Shown in pieces: positions 1 to 10,350 of a stretch of 64,000 nucleotides of DNA. The notes under the pieces were generated by a model. The model worked only from the letters and a program-made list of their open reading frames with translations. It did not search any database and was not told the DNA's origin. The DNA is taken from the NCBI GenBank assembly GCA_030549205.1, contig JAUKTV010000009.1, positions 930,001 to 994,000 on the forward strand, read 5' to 3'. This DNA comes from Apiosordaria backusii. Its lineage: Eukaryota > Ascomycota > Sordariomycetes > Sordariales > Lasiosphaeriaceae. Position numbers and translations under genes: made by a program. Numbering within the stretch: the first letter of the stretch is position 1; each line of letters starts with the position of its first letter.

Positions 1-1
1 C

Positions 2-166
2 GAGACTGGTTCGAGATCGGTAGCGGCTGACATGTACCTCTGGAACGGCCCGATGGAGAGAATTTCCCCTGACCCGTGGGACCTTGACGCCTTCATCAGA
101 GATGGACTGGAGGACTTCCTCGATGTTTTTGATGGGATGGAGTTTGATGGTGAGGATGACCAATAA
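2..166 (+). CDS. 3' end of an unidentified gene (partial)
   Basis: An open frame enters from the left edge and runs 54 residues to a TAA at 164-166. The visible C-terminus is acidic and contains the stretch LEDFLDVFDGMEFDGEDDQ at its end. No domain is recognisable, so no function is proposed. Third positions and the sharp stop just before AT-richer sequence look like a genuine gene end, but the call rests on one short open frame. Confidence 0.45.
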   Translation, partial: ETGSRSVAADMYLWNGPMERISPDPWDLDAFIRDGLEDFLDVFDGMEFDGEDDQ

Positions 167-589
167 AATCTGAAGGCAATGAACAAAGGCGTAGTCGTAC
201 ACATATTAAATGTAAGTTCTTCCCACACCTCAATTGTTGCCTGAAATGTGCCATTTCCAGTTGTTAACAATCTCTGATAGAACTCGATAATCTGTAAAAG
301 GAAAACCAAAAACAGTCTTGGCAGGTGTCGTTGAATTCAGGGGCTCGAATAAATTATTTTCCGCTGCGAGACATGACGGGAAGACAGTGGGGGGCGTGGG
401 GGCGACCCGATGCGACTCGGTCATGCTCTTGGCACGGCCCCCCTTGAGGTTCCATTTTCAACCGCAACACTGGACGACGCAATCAGCTTTCTCCATAAAA
501 TCCTTATCTGACGCCTGCTCTAGCCGCTCCCCGCGGAGATGGGAATGGGTGTGCTTCTCATTGCCGCGCGCGAGCTCCGAGAGGTTGCT

Positions 590-1129
590 TTAGACCAGGA
601 ACGCCCTTATCTCGTCCCCATCAAGAGCTGCAGGAGCCAGAGATAACCCACACAGCCCAATCGCTCCAATCATATCTTTACAATTGCAATCATCAAAGCA
701 GTGGACAGTGTTGGTTTCAAGCCTCATGAAGTCATCTTCAATGCGGGCGTCCTTGGGTTTTTTGGCTGTTAGTGATAAGGACCGCAATGGTGTAGGTGTT
801 GTTGATTCATGGAGGAGAGAGGCCTGAGGTCTTGAAAACACCAAATGGGAACCGTCCGGAAGAGAATCCGTGGAGAGAACGGAGAAGCAGGAGATGTCAT
901 ACCAGTTCGTCGACGGTATTCCCGGTGGACAATCATCCAGACTCCACAAAAGCTTGAACAGCGGGAACAATTGAGATATATGGGGATAGATTACCACCGT
1001 GTGAACGGTACTTGCATCTCCGGGCGTGAGGCTGGTTTTTCTTGACATGCATTTCCGACCACTCAGGGAGGCTGTTGGATTTCTTATCAAGATCTGCGCT
1101 GTGGCACGGCACCGGTTGGGGGTAACCAA
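590..1129 (-). CDS. hypothetical ORF, 179 aa, doubtful
   Basis: A single open frame of 179 codons on the minus strand lies upstream of the nitrate transporter. A later start, MSRKTSLTP, is possible. It contains a Cys-containing patch (CFDDCNCKDMIG) near the end, but no domain, signal peptide or membrane segment that I recognise. Its length is more than expected by chance in DNA of this composition, yet codon use is not strongly gene-like. It could be a lineage-specific gene or a chance ORF in the transporter's promoter region. Confidence 0.2.
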   Translation of the reverse strand: MVTPNRCRATAQILIRNPTASLSGRKCMSRKTSLTPGDASTVHTVVIYPHISQLFPLFKLLWSLDDCPPGIPSTNWYDISCFSVLSTDSLPDGSHLVFSRPQASLLHESTTPTPLRSLSLTAKKPKDARIEDDFMRLETNTVHCFDDCNCKDMIGAIGLCGLSLAPAALDGDEIRAFLV

Positions 1130-1216
1130 ATTCTAGATCTAGTGGAAAGCACACCTACCAGTGGGATTTAGCGTGCTGAAGCTGCCAAACATGCGTTTCC
1201 GGATCGAGTCCGTGGA
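867..1216. promoter_or_regulatory. two TCCGTGGA sites resembling NIT4/NirA binding sites
   Basis: TCCGTGGA occurs at 867-874 and at 1209-1216, the second about 210 nt before the transporter start. Both are followed by GA. The Neurospora NIT4 site is the palindrome TCCGCGGA and the Aspergillus NirA core is CTCCGHGG, so each copy is a one-base variant of the former and matches the core of the latter. Nitrate induction of the downstream transporter is therefore plausible; this is inference from motif and context. Confidence 0.4.
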
Positions 1217-1428
1217 GACGTCATTCTGTTTGTCGGTATCGATATGAGCTCAATATGAGGGAGTTCGGGAGAGAGCCAAGCCGTGACTGTGTGCCTGGAA
1301 GATATATATCCGTTAGAAATGGCAGTGATGTTCACAGGTATAAGACCACGCAGGGGCTTGGTATATCCCAGACTAGTTTCTGGCTAGACAGAACCAGTTC
1401 ATTGACAGCAAAAAGGCTAGCTTGCAAC

Positions 1429-3092
1429 ATGGGCCTCCAACTCGCTCACCTCTATGCTGCCCCTGAGGTTAACCCCGTTAACCGAAAGGCGCGGGCCATA
1501 CCTTTCTTTAACCCCGTCAATGTCTACGGTCGAGTTTTTTTCTTTTCGTGGTTTGGTTTTATGATTGCATTCTGGGGTAAGTTCTTGCCACATCGGGCCA
1601 CAAGTCACATTATATGTACTAACTATTTGCTCTTAGCTTGGTATACATTTCCACCATTGGTATGATGACAGTCTTCCCATAACATTAATTGAGCGTTCAA
1701 GTCTAACATACACCACCTACAGCTTACCCATACCATCAAATATGACCTCAATCTTTCACCCGCCGAAGTGGCCAACAGCAACATCGTCTCCCTTCTGGCA
1801 ACTCTGCTCGTAAGAGTAACCGCCGGCCCATTATGTGACCAATTCGGCCCGCGCAAAGTCTTCGGCGGTCTCCTCCTCGTCGGCGCCATCCCCCTCGGCC
1901 TCGCCCCTCTTGTCCAAAACATCACCGGCCTCTATGTCAGTCGTTTCTTCATTGGCATCCTCGGCGGCTCCTTCGTCCCCTGCCAAGTCTGGTCCACCGG
2001 CTTCTTCGATAAGAACGTCGTCGGCACCGCCAACGCCCTCACCGGCGGCTTCGGCAACGCCGGAGGCGGCATCACGTACTTCATCATGCCCGCCGTGTAC
2101 GATGCCTTCGTCGCCAGCGGCCGCTCACCAGGGCAATCCTGGCGGCTGACGTTCATCATCCCCTTGGTGATGGTCCTAGCAACAGGCACTGCCCTCCTCC
2201 TGTTATGTCCTGACACCCCAACCGGCAAATGGGCCGACCGTCATCGTCAAGCTGAGGAGAACCTCCACGCTCATGGTATCGATGACGTTATTGTCGATAT
2301 TCCCGGCGCGATAACCGACCGACTCCCCTCCACCCCTCCCGATAACGAAGAAAAAATCGACCTGAAGGAAGAGAGAAAAACCTCCATCGCGTTTGACCAC
2401 GAAGCTCAGCTCTCAAAAACAGAAATGATCCAAACCGCCCAGGGGGAAATCGTCCAGAAGCCCACTTTGAGAGAAGCTCTCCTCGTCGCGAGGTCCCCAC
2501 AGACAATCTTCCACATTCTGACTTATAGCTGCTCCTTTGGGTCAGAGCTAGCAATCAACGCCATCCTCGCGTCGTATTACTCCAAAAACTTCCCCCATCT
2601 CGGGCAAACCGCCTCGGCGAACTGGGCGGCGATGTTTGGTTTCCTTAACTTTATCACCCGCCCCCTTGGCGGGATAGTCTCTGACATTTTGTACAACTAT
2701 TTTGGTCGGTCGTTATGGCTTAAAAAAATATGGATTGTGGTTTGCGGGGCCGTCACGGGGGTGTTGTTGATGGTGATTGGGTTTCTTGATCCAAAGAGTG
2801 AAGGGGTCATGTTTGGGTTGGTGGCGCTGATGGCGATTTTTTTGGAGGCGGGGAATGGAGCGAATTTTAGTTTGGTGCCGCATGTTCATCCTTTTGCGAA
2901 TGGGATTCTGAGTGGACTTACGGGGGCGGGGGGAATTTGGGAGGGGTGGTGTTTGCGGTGGTGTTTAGGTTTATGGATGGGGGGAGGGGGTATGCGAGGG
3001 GGTTTTGGGTTATTGGGGTTGTGAATTTGGGGGTGAGCTTGGGGGTTAGTTGGGTTAGGCCTTTGCCTAGGGGGCAGGTTGGTGGGCTTTGA
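1429..3092 (+). CDS. nrtA: nitrate transporter (NNP/NrtA family of MFS), apparent -1 frameshift near 3' end
   Basis: High-affinity nitrate/nitrite importer of the plasma membrane. Exons 1429-1576, 1637-1659 and 1723-3092. The start MGLQLAHLYAAPEVNPVNRK is chosen because family members begin just before a PEVNPxNRKA segment. The family signatures are visible: GGFGNAGGGITYFIMP (about residue 160) and GNGANFSLVPHVHPFANG (about residue 440), plus the long central cytoplasmic loop (about residues 240-310) typical of fungal NrtA. The frame breaks at a G6 run (2928-2933). As read it ends at 3024 with an unrelated tail, whereas the other frame from 2934 continues with the expected last two membrane segments (starting NLGGVVFAVVFRF) to a TGA at 3090-3092. 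The total is then about 513 aa, the usual family length. This may be a sequencing indel or a recent pseudogene. Confidence 0.88.
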
Positions 3093-4774
3093 GGGAATGG
3101 GGGGTAGGGAAGGGTGGGAAGGGGTTAGATGGGAGCGTGGGAAAGGGGAGATGGTGGATGGGATATTGGGTGGGTTTGGGACTTTCTTTAGCATGGTGTT
3201 TGGTGTTTTGGGTTGGATAAAACATTGCGGGTACATGGGCTGGCTTTTACTCGATAACAGGATAGAGATCAATCGCGGAACAAATAGCATACAATTTATC
3301 TTTCTAACTGCTGTTTTCTACATAATCTGGGTGAAGCCTTTTGCTTGTCTAACAGCATTGAAGGCTCCAAGGCTCATACTCATGACATCGAACTTCATGA
3401 TGTGGCTTCCAGGTCAAAGTATTGGAATATACATACTTTCCGTCGGACATGGGACCTCCCTGGTTACTCTGGGGATGGCTGTCACCGCCGGGACAGTACA
3501 CTAGACCAGGACCCAAACTGAAGTGTCAACGCCAAGATCACCGGACCTCAACTCTACATACCTTGTATCTCATGACAGCTCTAAGCCGGCGGTGAAGAAC
3601 ATCAAGATATCCGCCATCGGATCGAGCACCCGGTCACGAACTTACCTCAACGGCAAGCATCGGAAGAAAACACAAGAGCTGTGTTGGCCGGGTCCCTATG
3701 TAACACACACCGAAAATCTGCACGAGTACCATACCACTAAATCCTGCATCGGCTCCCGGTCGCCGGTCACGATGTTACACCAGTGAAAGTTTCTTTACCT
3801 ATTGTTTGACACACGAACTTGCCGCCCCGGCCACCCCATTCATTTTCCTTACCTAACCCATACCCAACCCTTACCCTTGCCGGCCCGGGAGCACGGCTAT
3901 CGGTACCGACAGCCGTCCCGATTTCAGTGGTCCACTGTCAATACCTACCTTAAACAACCCCCGAGATCCGCCCCACTTTTGCCGTTCCCCCCGGCTGCCG
4001 GAGAGTGAGAGTTGGGGAGACAAGACGGCGCTCATCCGATCCGAAGCGCGTTGAGCTGAGTGATGTCACGCTAGAGGAAACTACACTACTGCGGTAAGAC
4101 AGCGAGTCAAGCAACCAGGCGGTCGGTAATGAAAAAAATGCCATGCCGTCATGAATGTGATTTTCAGGTTTTGTATTCTGTACCACGTGAGCGTGTCGTT
4201 CCGTAGTGTTTGATGTTGATGATGTCGGGGGGTATGCGGAGGGTTTGAGGTTCATTGAACTGCGAATGGGATGGGATATCACAGTGATTGTGGAATTGAC
4301 AGTGTGGTTGATTAATACCGGTATCGCAACTTGACAGGAACATGAAATTGCAAAACCGATTCAGTCTGTTGGTGTTCCAGACTTTTCCCCAGGTTCCACA
4401 TTCGCGAAAAAAGTGCAGGAGAGAAAGAGACGAACCGGGGCGCGGTTGTCGGTAGTGGATCTGCTGGCGGGAGCGGGAACTATGTACACATGGTTATGGG
4501 ACCCGCTCCGAGAAAGTGAAGTCGTAACCGTCCGGGTGGATAATCAGGGAAGGAGTCACCGATGGTTTTTTGATGGAGCTGATCGGTCGTTGGGGAACCG
4601 GTTGGTAGAATAGATAAGTAGGGGCGGGAATCTCTTTCTTGTTTTTGTTCAAGGGGGATTTGAGATCGTCAAGCTTTGGGACTATAAGTAGATCCTGACA
4701 TATACATACAAGTCAAGAACACTTTTAGCTCTTGCTAATCTGGAGTAAATTGGTATCAACAACTGGATGTTACA
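3093..4774. other. intergenic
   Basis: No gene is supported. Short ORFs here lack codon bias or domains. A TATA-like ctataagta at 4682-4690 probably belongs to the promoter of the DUF1275 gene. Confidence 0.5.
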
Positions 4775-4846
4775 ATGACGCCTTGCTCTTCTTTACCTTG
4801 CGTATCGCATATTCTTGGACCGGAGACGAGGTCGAATAACGATCCA

Positions 4847-5856
4847 ATGGATGCTCAAAAGCAACAACAACAACCACCGACCTCTTCGACTGTTCCAATG
4901 GAACCTCGAGGTCAACAACAACAACAACCTATCTCCTCTGCCTCGTCTATTACAGAGGCAGAGATCGAAACACCCACCAATGACACCCCAATGAAATCCT
5001 CTCTCACGCCCTCCAAGATATGGCGCTACCTCAACGAAGATATCAAGCCTACCGCCTTTGCCGAATTCCAACTCACCCTCCTGACCTTTTGCATCGGTTT
5101 ACAAGGTTAGTTTTCTCCTCTCTTACCTCACTCACCTTTCCTCCCCCTTACCTATCTCATATTAACACACTTGGGCTCTCCTAGACGCCGTCTCCTTCCC
5201 CGACTTCCACTGCTTCGCCTCCAACCAAACAGGCAACACCGTCTTCCTCGTCCTGGCCATCATCCTCCCCGAAATGGACGGCGAAATGTTTGTCACCTCC
5301 AACATCGGCGTCGCCCTCGGCTTCTTCCTCGCCGCCGCCTACTTGACAGGCCAGCTGGGGCATATCATCGGCTCCCGCCGTCGGCTCTACATCATCATCT
5401 GCAACCTCATCCAGACCTGCCTCGTCTTTGCCGCTGCTACACTGCAGCACATCAAAGGGGTAGAGCCCCAGGGGACCACCCGTACGTTGCTAGCTATTGG
5501 GTTTTTGGCGACTGCGGCGGGGTCACAAGTGGTGGTGAGTAGGTCCCTAAAAATGACGGAGATTTCGACGGCGATGGCGACGGCGGCGTGGGTGGATTTG
5601 GTGATTGATCCGGATTTGATGAGGGTGAGGAATAGGGGGAGGAATAGGAGGTTGGCGTTTTTGGGGAGTTTGATATTGGGGACGTTGGTGGGGGCGGTGA
5701 TTTTTAAGAGGGTGGGGAGTGCGGTTGCGTTGTTTGTTAGCGCGGGGGGAAGGGGCGGTTATGGGGATGTGGTTTTTGGCGGAGGGGGAGGATAGGAAGA
5801 AACAGAGGGAGGGGGAGAAGGGGGAGAAGAAGGGGGAGGCGGGGGTTATGGTTTAG
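4847..5856 (+). CDS. DUF1275 (YoaK-like) membrane protein, apparent frameshift near 3' end
   Basis: Exons 4847-5105 and from 5185 onward; the 79-nt intron has donor GTTAGT and acceptor CTCCTAG. The protein has a Gln-rich cytosolic N-terminus (an in-frame ATG at 4775 would add 24 residues). The core begins LQDAVSFPDFHCFASNQTGN and has about six hydrophobic segments, with the family features TGN, RSLKMTEISTAMATAAWVDL and NRGRNRRLAFLGSLILGT. Function of DUF1275 proteins is unknown. The frame read ends at 5795 in a glycine-only tail. A different frame from 5755 gives AVMGMWFLAEGEDRKK and a lysine/glutamate tail to a TAG at 5854-5856, which fits the family better. The break lies in G runs at 5744-5755. 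The last 170 nt are extremely G-rich. Confidence 0.8.
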
Positions 5857-7071
5857 GGGAAGGGGAAGGGGGAAGGGGGAAGTTGGTGATGATGATAATG
5901 ATAATAGTAGCATCAGCGTGGAGTTTTGGGACAATGAGATACCTGGGATTTGTATTTGGGTTGTAAAAACTTGGGTAGAATTAGAGGAGCATATTTTGAA
6001 TTTTTGTTGATGATCATAGAGGAAGAGGGGCCCCGAAAAATAATTGATATTTGAACATTACTGTTGATGGTCGATGTGATGGTGTTGGCGATCTGCCTTG
6101 ATTTGCGTGGATGTGGACCATCTGAGATCAGCAATGATCAATTTCTCTGCATATCTGGTCTGAGGATTTAAAGCACGTTGGACCCTGAAAAGCCATTTCA
6201 AATTCATAACCCTGGTTTCTGTTATTACCGCGCTTCCCGCAATGGTGAGATATGTGAGATTTCTTGCGATTCCTTGCGATCGAAGTAAACTAGAGCCCTA
6301 TGAGCAGGAGTTAAGCGTCTCTTTCCCTATATGCATTAGGCTGGTAACACTGAAAACACACCGATGTGACGGTACAGAAAGACGGAATGCTCTCCACAAA
6401 TATGTACATAGGTACCTACTGCGGAATACTCAGTGGTACTGTCAAGAGGCTCGGGCCGTGACCCTACGGTAAGCGCAAAATCCGGTACGTAAAACTCGGG
6501 AGAGATTATCCAATCTCAGGAAGATTCTCGTAAAGAGGAGGTTGATGAGAAGCGGTGTCACAATAGTCTTGATGCACACACAGACACTATCTCTTTCATC
6601 ATGTGGACAGCCACATAGCTCTTTGTCAAGACAATGGTCTGGTTGATTGGTAACAATCCGGCTTTGGTAAGCTAGTGTGGCAAGGACTCTCAGCGAAAGT
6701 GTTTTGAGCGGTCAGGTCGATCAAGACGTAGCATAAGAGGTGGTGTGATGGTAGATAGGGCTGATACGAGGTGATTAGGAAATAATTTGGAATTATAGAG
6801 AATACCAGAAAAATATGAAGAAAGAAACCCAGGTTACAGTGGCAGGATGATAAGCAGATTATGCAGTGTCTTGCATAAGTGTGATCCGTGCGTATCAAGT
6901 AATCAATCTTCAGAAAAGATGCCCCTCCATCCCCAGGTTTTCGGATGATGATGCACTGCATCCGATCCGACGGTAGAAGGTCTCAGACTGGAGGCGGCGG
7001 CTTCCTGCGGACCCTCAGTATCCGACGGAAAGGATGCTTACGCCTTCCATGGACACATAAGCGATCGCTCA
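5857..7071. other. intergenic
   Basis: No gene is supported; ORFs are short and without bias. The first 30 nt continue the G-rich tail of the previous gene. Confidence 0.5.
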
Positions 7072-7089
7072 ATGGCGCGATTTCACGTG
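7072..7089. promoter_or_regulatory. sulfur-regulon type element: near-CYS3 palindrome followed by TCACGTG
   Basis: ATGGCGCGAT at 7072-7081 matches the CYS3/MetR bZIP palindrome ATGGCGCCAT at nine of ten bases. TCACGTG at 7083-7089, two bases further on, is the exact Cbf1 core used in yeast methionine genes. They lie about 360 nt upstream of cystathionine gamma-lyase, a known sulfur-regulated enzyme. Regulation by sulfur limitation is an inference. Confidence 0.5.
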
Positions 7090-7446
7090 GGCAACCCTTT
7101 GTTTAGTCTCTCTTTGCGCCTTCTGGACTATTTCTTTCAGGGAAGCTCGAAGGAACGAGTCCTTCGAGATCTGCCAAGATCTCCACCTCTTCGTCTTGGC
7201 AACAGGAGGGGCACATCTTTTTTGCTGATTTCAAAGCCAGCCATCCAACAAGCACCAGCAGGTCGTGCAAGGTGTGCCAGGTCGGCTCAGTTTCGGGATC
7301 CCACACTGTTTTTTATTTTAAGCCCGCAGGGTCGATGTCGCGATTTTCATAAAAATCACCCAACGCCTCTACTATTAAACGTGCCCCCACGCAGCGCCCT
7401 CACCAGCAACAGAGGCTCACACTCGCCAACCAACAAAACGTACAGG

Positions 7447-8743
7447 ATGACTATCACGACACCACCAAGGGCCTCTTCCCCTTCGTCGGGCTTTGGCACT
7501 AGAGCCGTCCACGCTGGTTCTGCGCACGATGCCAGCACGTGTGTACCACCCTCTCTTCCCCTCACCAATTCTTAACTAACAATCCCATTCCTACAGTGGT
7601 GCCGTGATCCCCGCCATCTCTCTCTCGACGACCTTTGCGCAGACGGCCGTCGGCCAACCGGTTGGCGAGTATGAGTACTCCCGGTCCTCCAACCCCAACC
7701 GCAAAAACTTCGAGGATATGGTGGCTGCCCTCGAGAACGCCAAGCACGCCCTCGCCTTCTCTTCTGGCAGTGCCACGACTGCTGTGATCCTCCAATCGCT
7801 GGCCGCTGGCTCGCACGTCATTTCTGTCTCCGACGTCTATGGCGGCACCCACCGTTACTTCACCCAGGTCGCCAAGGCCCATGGTGTCAAGGTCACTTTC
7901 ACTCCCGAGATCGAAGTTGACATCCGCGAGCACATCACCCCTGCCACCAAGCTGGTATGGATCGAGACTCCCAGCAACCCTACTCTCCGCCTTGTCGACA
8001 TTCGCGCCGTTGCGACTGCCGCCCATGAGCACGGCATCATGGTTGTTGTTGACAACACCTTCCTGAGCCCTTACATTCAAAACCCGCTCGACCACGGCGC
8101 CGATATCGTGGTGCACAGTGTCACCAAGTACATCAACGGCCACAGCGACGTCGTCATGGGTGTTGCTGCTTTCAACAGCGATGATCTCTTCAAGAGGCTC
8201 TCGTTCCTGCAGAACGCTATCGGCGCCATTCCCTCGGCGTTCGATTCGTGGCTTGCCCACCGTGGAGCCAAGACTCTGCACCTGCGTGCCCGCGAGGCTA
8301 CGACCAATGCGACAGCTGTTGGCCACGCCCTGGAGGCTAGCCCCCACGTTATCGCGGTCAACTACCCCGGCCTCGATTCCCACCCGCATCGGGCGATCGC
8401 CAAGAAGCAGCACCGCAACGGCATGGGTGGCGGCATGCTGTCATTCCGCATCCGTGGGGGTCACGCTGCAGCTGAGCGTTTCTGCCAGCTGACCCGGATC
8501 TTCACCCTTGCCGAGTCCCTGGGCGGCGTCGAAAGCTTGTGCGAGGTACCGAGCAGCATGACCCACGCCGGTATTCCTAGGGAGCAGCGCGAGGCTGTGG
8601 GCGTTTTCGATGACCTCGTCCGCCTCAGCTGCGGTGTTGAAGACGCCGAGGACCTCGAGAACGATGTCCTCCAGGCGTTGGAGCGTGCTGTCGCCGAGAC
8701 TGCCAACGGTGTCAACGGCTCTAATGGCATCAACGGCCACTAA
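7447..8743 (+). CDS. CYS3: cystathionine gamma-lyase
   Basis: PLP enzyme of cytosolic reverse transsulfuration: splits cystathionine to cysteine, 2-oxobutyrate and ammonia. Exons 7447-7538 and 7597-8743; the 58-nt intron has a CTAAC branch site. It encodes 412 aa, close to the family length. Visible features are FGTRAVHAGSAHDAST at the N-terminus, the PLP-phosphate segment FSSGSATTAVILQSL (about residue 100), the aspartate in VVVDNTF, and the Schiff-base lysine in VHSVTKYINGHSDVVMG (about residue 222). The C-terminal RLSCGVEDAEDLENDVLQAL is characteristic. The C-terminus ends in an Asn/Gly-rich tail. The related enzyme cystathionine gamma-synthase is less likely given this pattern. A candidate sulfur-regulatory site lies upstream. 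Confidence 0.95.
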
Positions 8744-10010
8744 ACAAATAAAAAGTAAAATAAAAAGGGGAAATGAAAATGAAAGGGATGGAAACGGGAC
8801 ATCGGCTCTAGGCATAGAGGGTCAGGCGTACTGGGTCAGGTTTGGCTTTGGGGCATACCAGCGTTTCACGATAGAGATTAGCGCTTCACGTCTTACTGCT
8901 ATCTTGATTTCAAGGCAATTCTTTCAATAGAGCCCTGGTGGGGCAGCGGCTTCTGGCGTTTGAGATGACATTGGACTTTGGTGTTTAAGTCATGTTTTGG
9001 GACACGATCATGTATGTTTACTTGGTATGATAATTCAAGGTTCATATACCCTACCATTTCGCACTTTTCTCAAGCATTTCGGGATCTGCCGCTTTCATCA
9101 CAGAGTGATACTCTTGTGTTTTGTTGTCATTGCATGTCACTCTTGTTGTATGAATCTGTTCCACAGTTTACCTGTGTGGTGTTTTTGTTCGTTGCCTACC
9201 TTGCAGATACGTTAGACCTCCTCCTCGAGTTACACAAGTCTATTTCCTAAGCTGGGCTTACTATCACGCCATACCGCAACTTACTCAGAACCACGGATAA
9301 TGCAATACCTTTCAGATCCTTTTAATACCACGATAGAGAAGCATTTGCTTAAATCGAGGCCTTATTAAAAGGTTTACATGTAACTGGGTATATCTCTTGG
9401 TTTTTTGGCTGAAGGGATGCCTTCAACAAATTTCGGAAAGGCAGGCTGTTGTGTTCCCTGCTCTCCCGCGTCAAACAAACGCTCGCGTTATAAAGAGGGG
9501 GTTGCAAATTGGGGGTTTTTCTAGCTGTTTGTCCTGAATCTCCGTAAGGATTACTTACATCTGAAAAGCTGTGGGCTGGTTTGGGCTGGTGGATTAGCTT
9601 GGTGGTGTTGCGAATACTATGTATTTCCTGGGCAGTTGAGGTCCATTGTTTTTGTTGATATTTTATTTGTTGATGGGGAATCAACTGTGGGAATCACTTA
9701 CCACAGCCGATACCCCAGACTTTCTCGCCCACAGGGTTGAAATCTGGCCGCTGTCTGCTCCTGCTTGGTCCGTTTGGTCGAGGTTGAGAGCGACAAAACG
9801 CTCCGGGCTAAATCTCAAGAGCAACTTTACAGCTGAGCCGGGCTGATTGGTTGTGGGGTGCATGTCACAGATGCTCTGGAGTATTTTCGGGTCTGTTGTT
9901 TACAATTTGGTCGAGTCAAGTCGCTGCAGTCAATTTGATCGCAGGACTATCTAGGGCTGAATTAAGAAAAAATAAACTTAAAAGAGGAGTAGGGAGAGGA
10001 GTCAGAGGGG
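8744..10010. other. intergenic
   Basis: 3' flank of cystathionine gamma-lyase followed by sequence with no gene, repeat or RNA that I can support. Confidence 0.5.
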
Positions 10011-10196
10011 AAAAAAAAACCAAAAGCTCACCGGCCAACCCCCTCACAGTGGAAGGGGGTAGCCGGTTACGAAAACCCGTGGGTTTTGCTTCGGATCGAA
10101 CGAGGGGGCTTTTGGAGAGCCCCCGGGGGAGTGGGGGGGACAGCAGGCTTACCACTTAGCCACGAGGCCCTGGGAGGGGCCTGGGGCTGCTGTTGA
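10011..10196 (-). ncRNA. Pol III-type structured RNA, copy B
   Basis: No protein is encoded. On the minus strand a TATA box starts at 10224 and CAGCAG at 10192. An A box TGGCTAAGTGG follows at 10162-10152, a B box GTTCGATCC at 10101-10093, and a run of nine T at 10019-10011 would end a Pol III transcript. Between them four hairpins can be drawn: 10066-10081, 10104-10124, 10072-10087 and 10031-10066. The last three stems are GGGGGCT/AGCCCCC, AAAACCC/GGGTTTT and a CCGGC-based stem. The D-arm-like segment around the A box suggests descent from a tRNA, but no anticodon arm or proper acceptor stem can be formed. The same architecture recurs at 28425-28677. The limits are estimates: start from the TATA distance, end from the T run. 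Confidence 0.6.
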
Positions 10197-10216
10197 AGGG
10201 AGTGTGGTTGAACTAG

Positions 10217-10251
10217 TATATATACCGTGGTTCTGTTCTGAAGGAAGGAGC
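10217..10251 (-). promoter_or_regulatory. upstream block and TATA box of structured RNA copy B
   Basis: This 35-nt block differs from the one at 28425-28459 at only three positions and ends in GGTATATATA. It lies about 25-55 nt before the inferred transcript start, where a Pol III external promoter element plus TATA would be expected. Confidence 0.6.
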
Positions 10252-10350
10252 GAGGTGGTGCGGTTGCGACTTGGCCTCGCGGTGTGCAGGTTCTGTTCTG
10301 GAGGAAGGAACGAGGTGGTGCGGTTGCGACTTGGCCTCGCGGTGTGCAAC
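10231..10350. repeat. 60-bp tandem duplication (2 copies) upstream of structured RNA copy B
   Basis: Units 10231-10290 and 10291-10350 are direct repeats that differ at about four positions. Each unit includes most of the conserved upstream promoter block of the RNA gene (minus strand) without the TATA box, so the duplication adds a second copy of the upstream element. Confidence 0.9.

Larger units (their letters stand above)
167..1428. other. intergenic / promoter region of the nitrate transporter
   Basis: Apart from the doubtful minus ORF at 590-1129, no gene is visible. The stretch holds two identical TCCGTGGA octamers at 867-874 and 1209-1216 (see separate entry). The rest has no recognisable repeat. 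Confidence 0.5.

Noticed and set aside
3845..3880. Telomere-like CCTAACCC/CCTTACCC words
   Set aside because: Only a few degenerate words, not a tandem TTAGGG array.
7562..8413. 283-aa minus-strand ORF opposite cystathionine gamma-lyase
   Set aside because: Antisense shadow of a highly conserved enzyme with C-ending codons.
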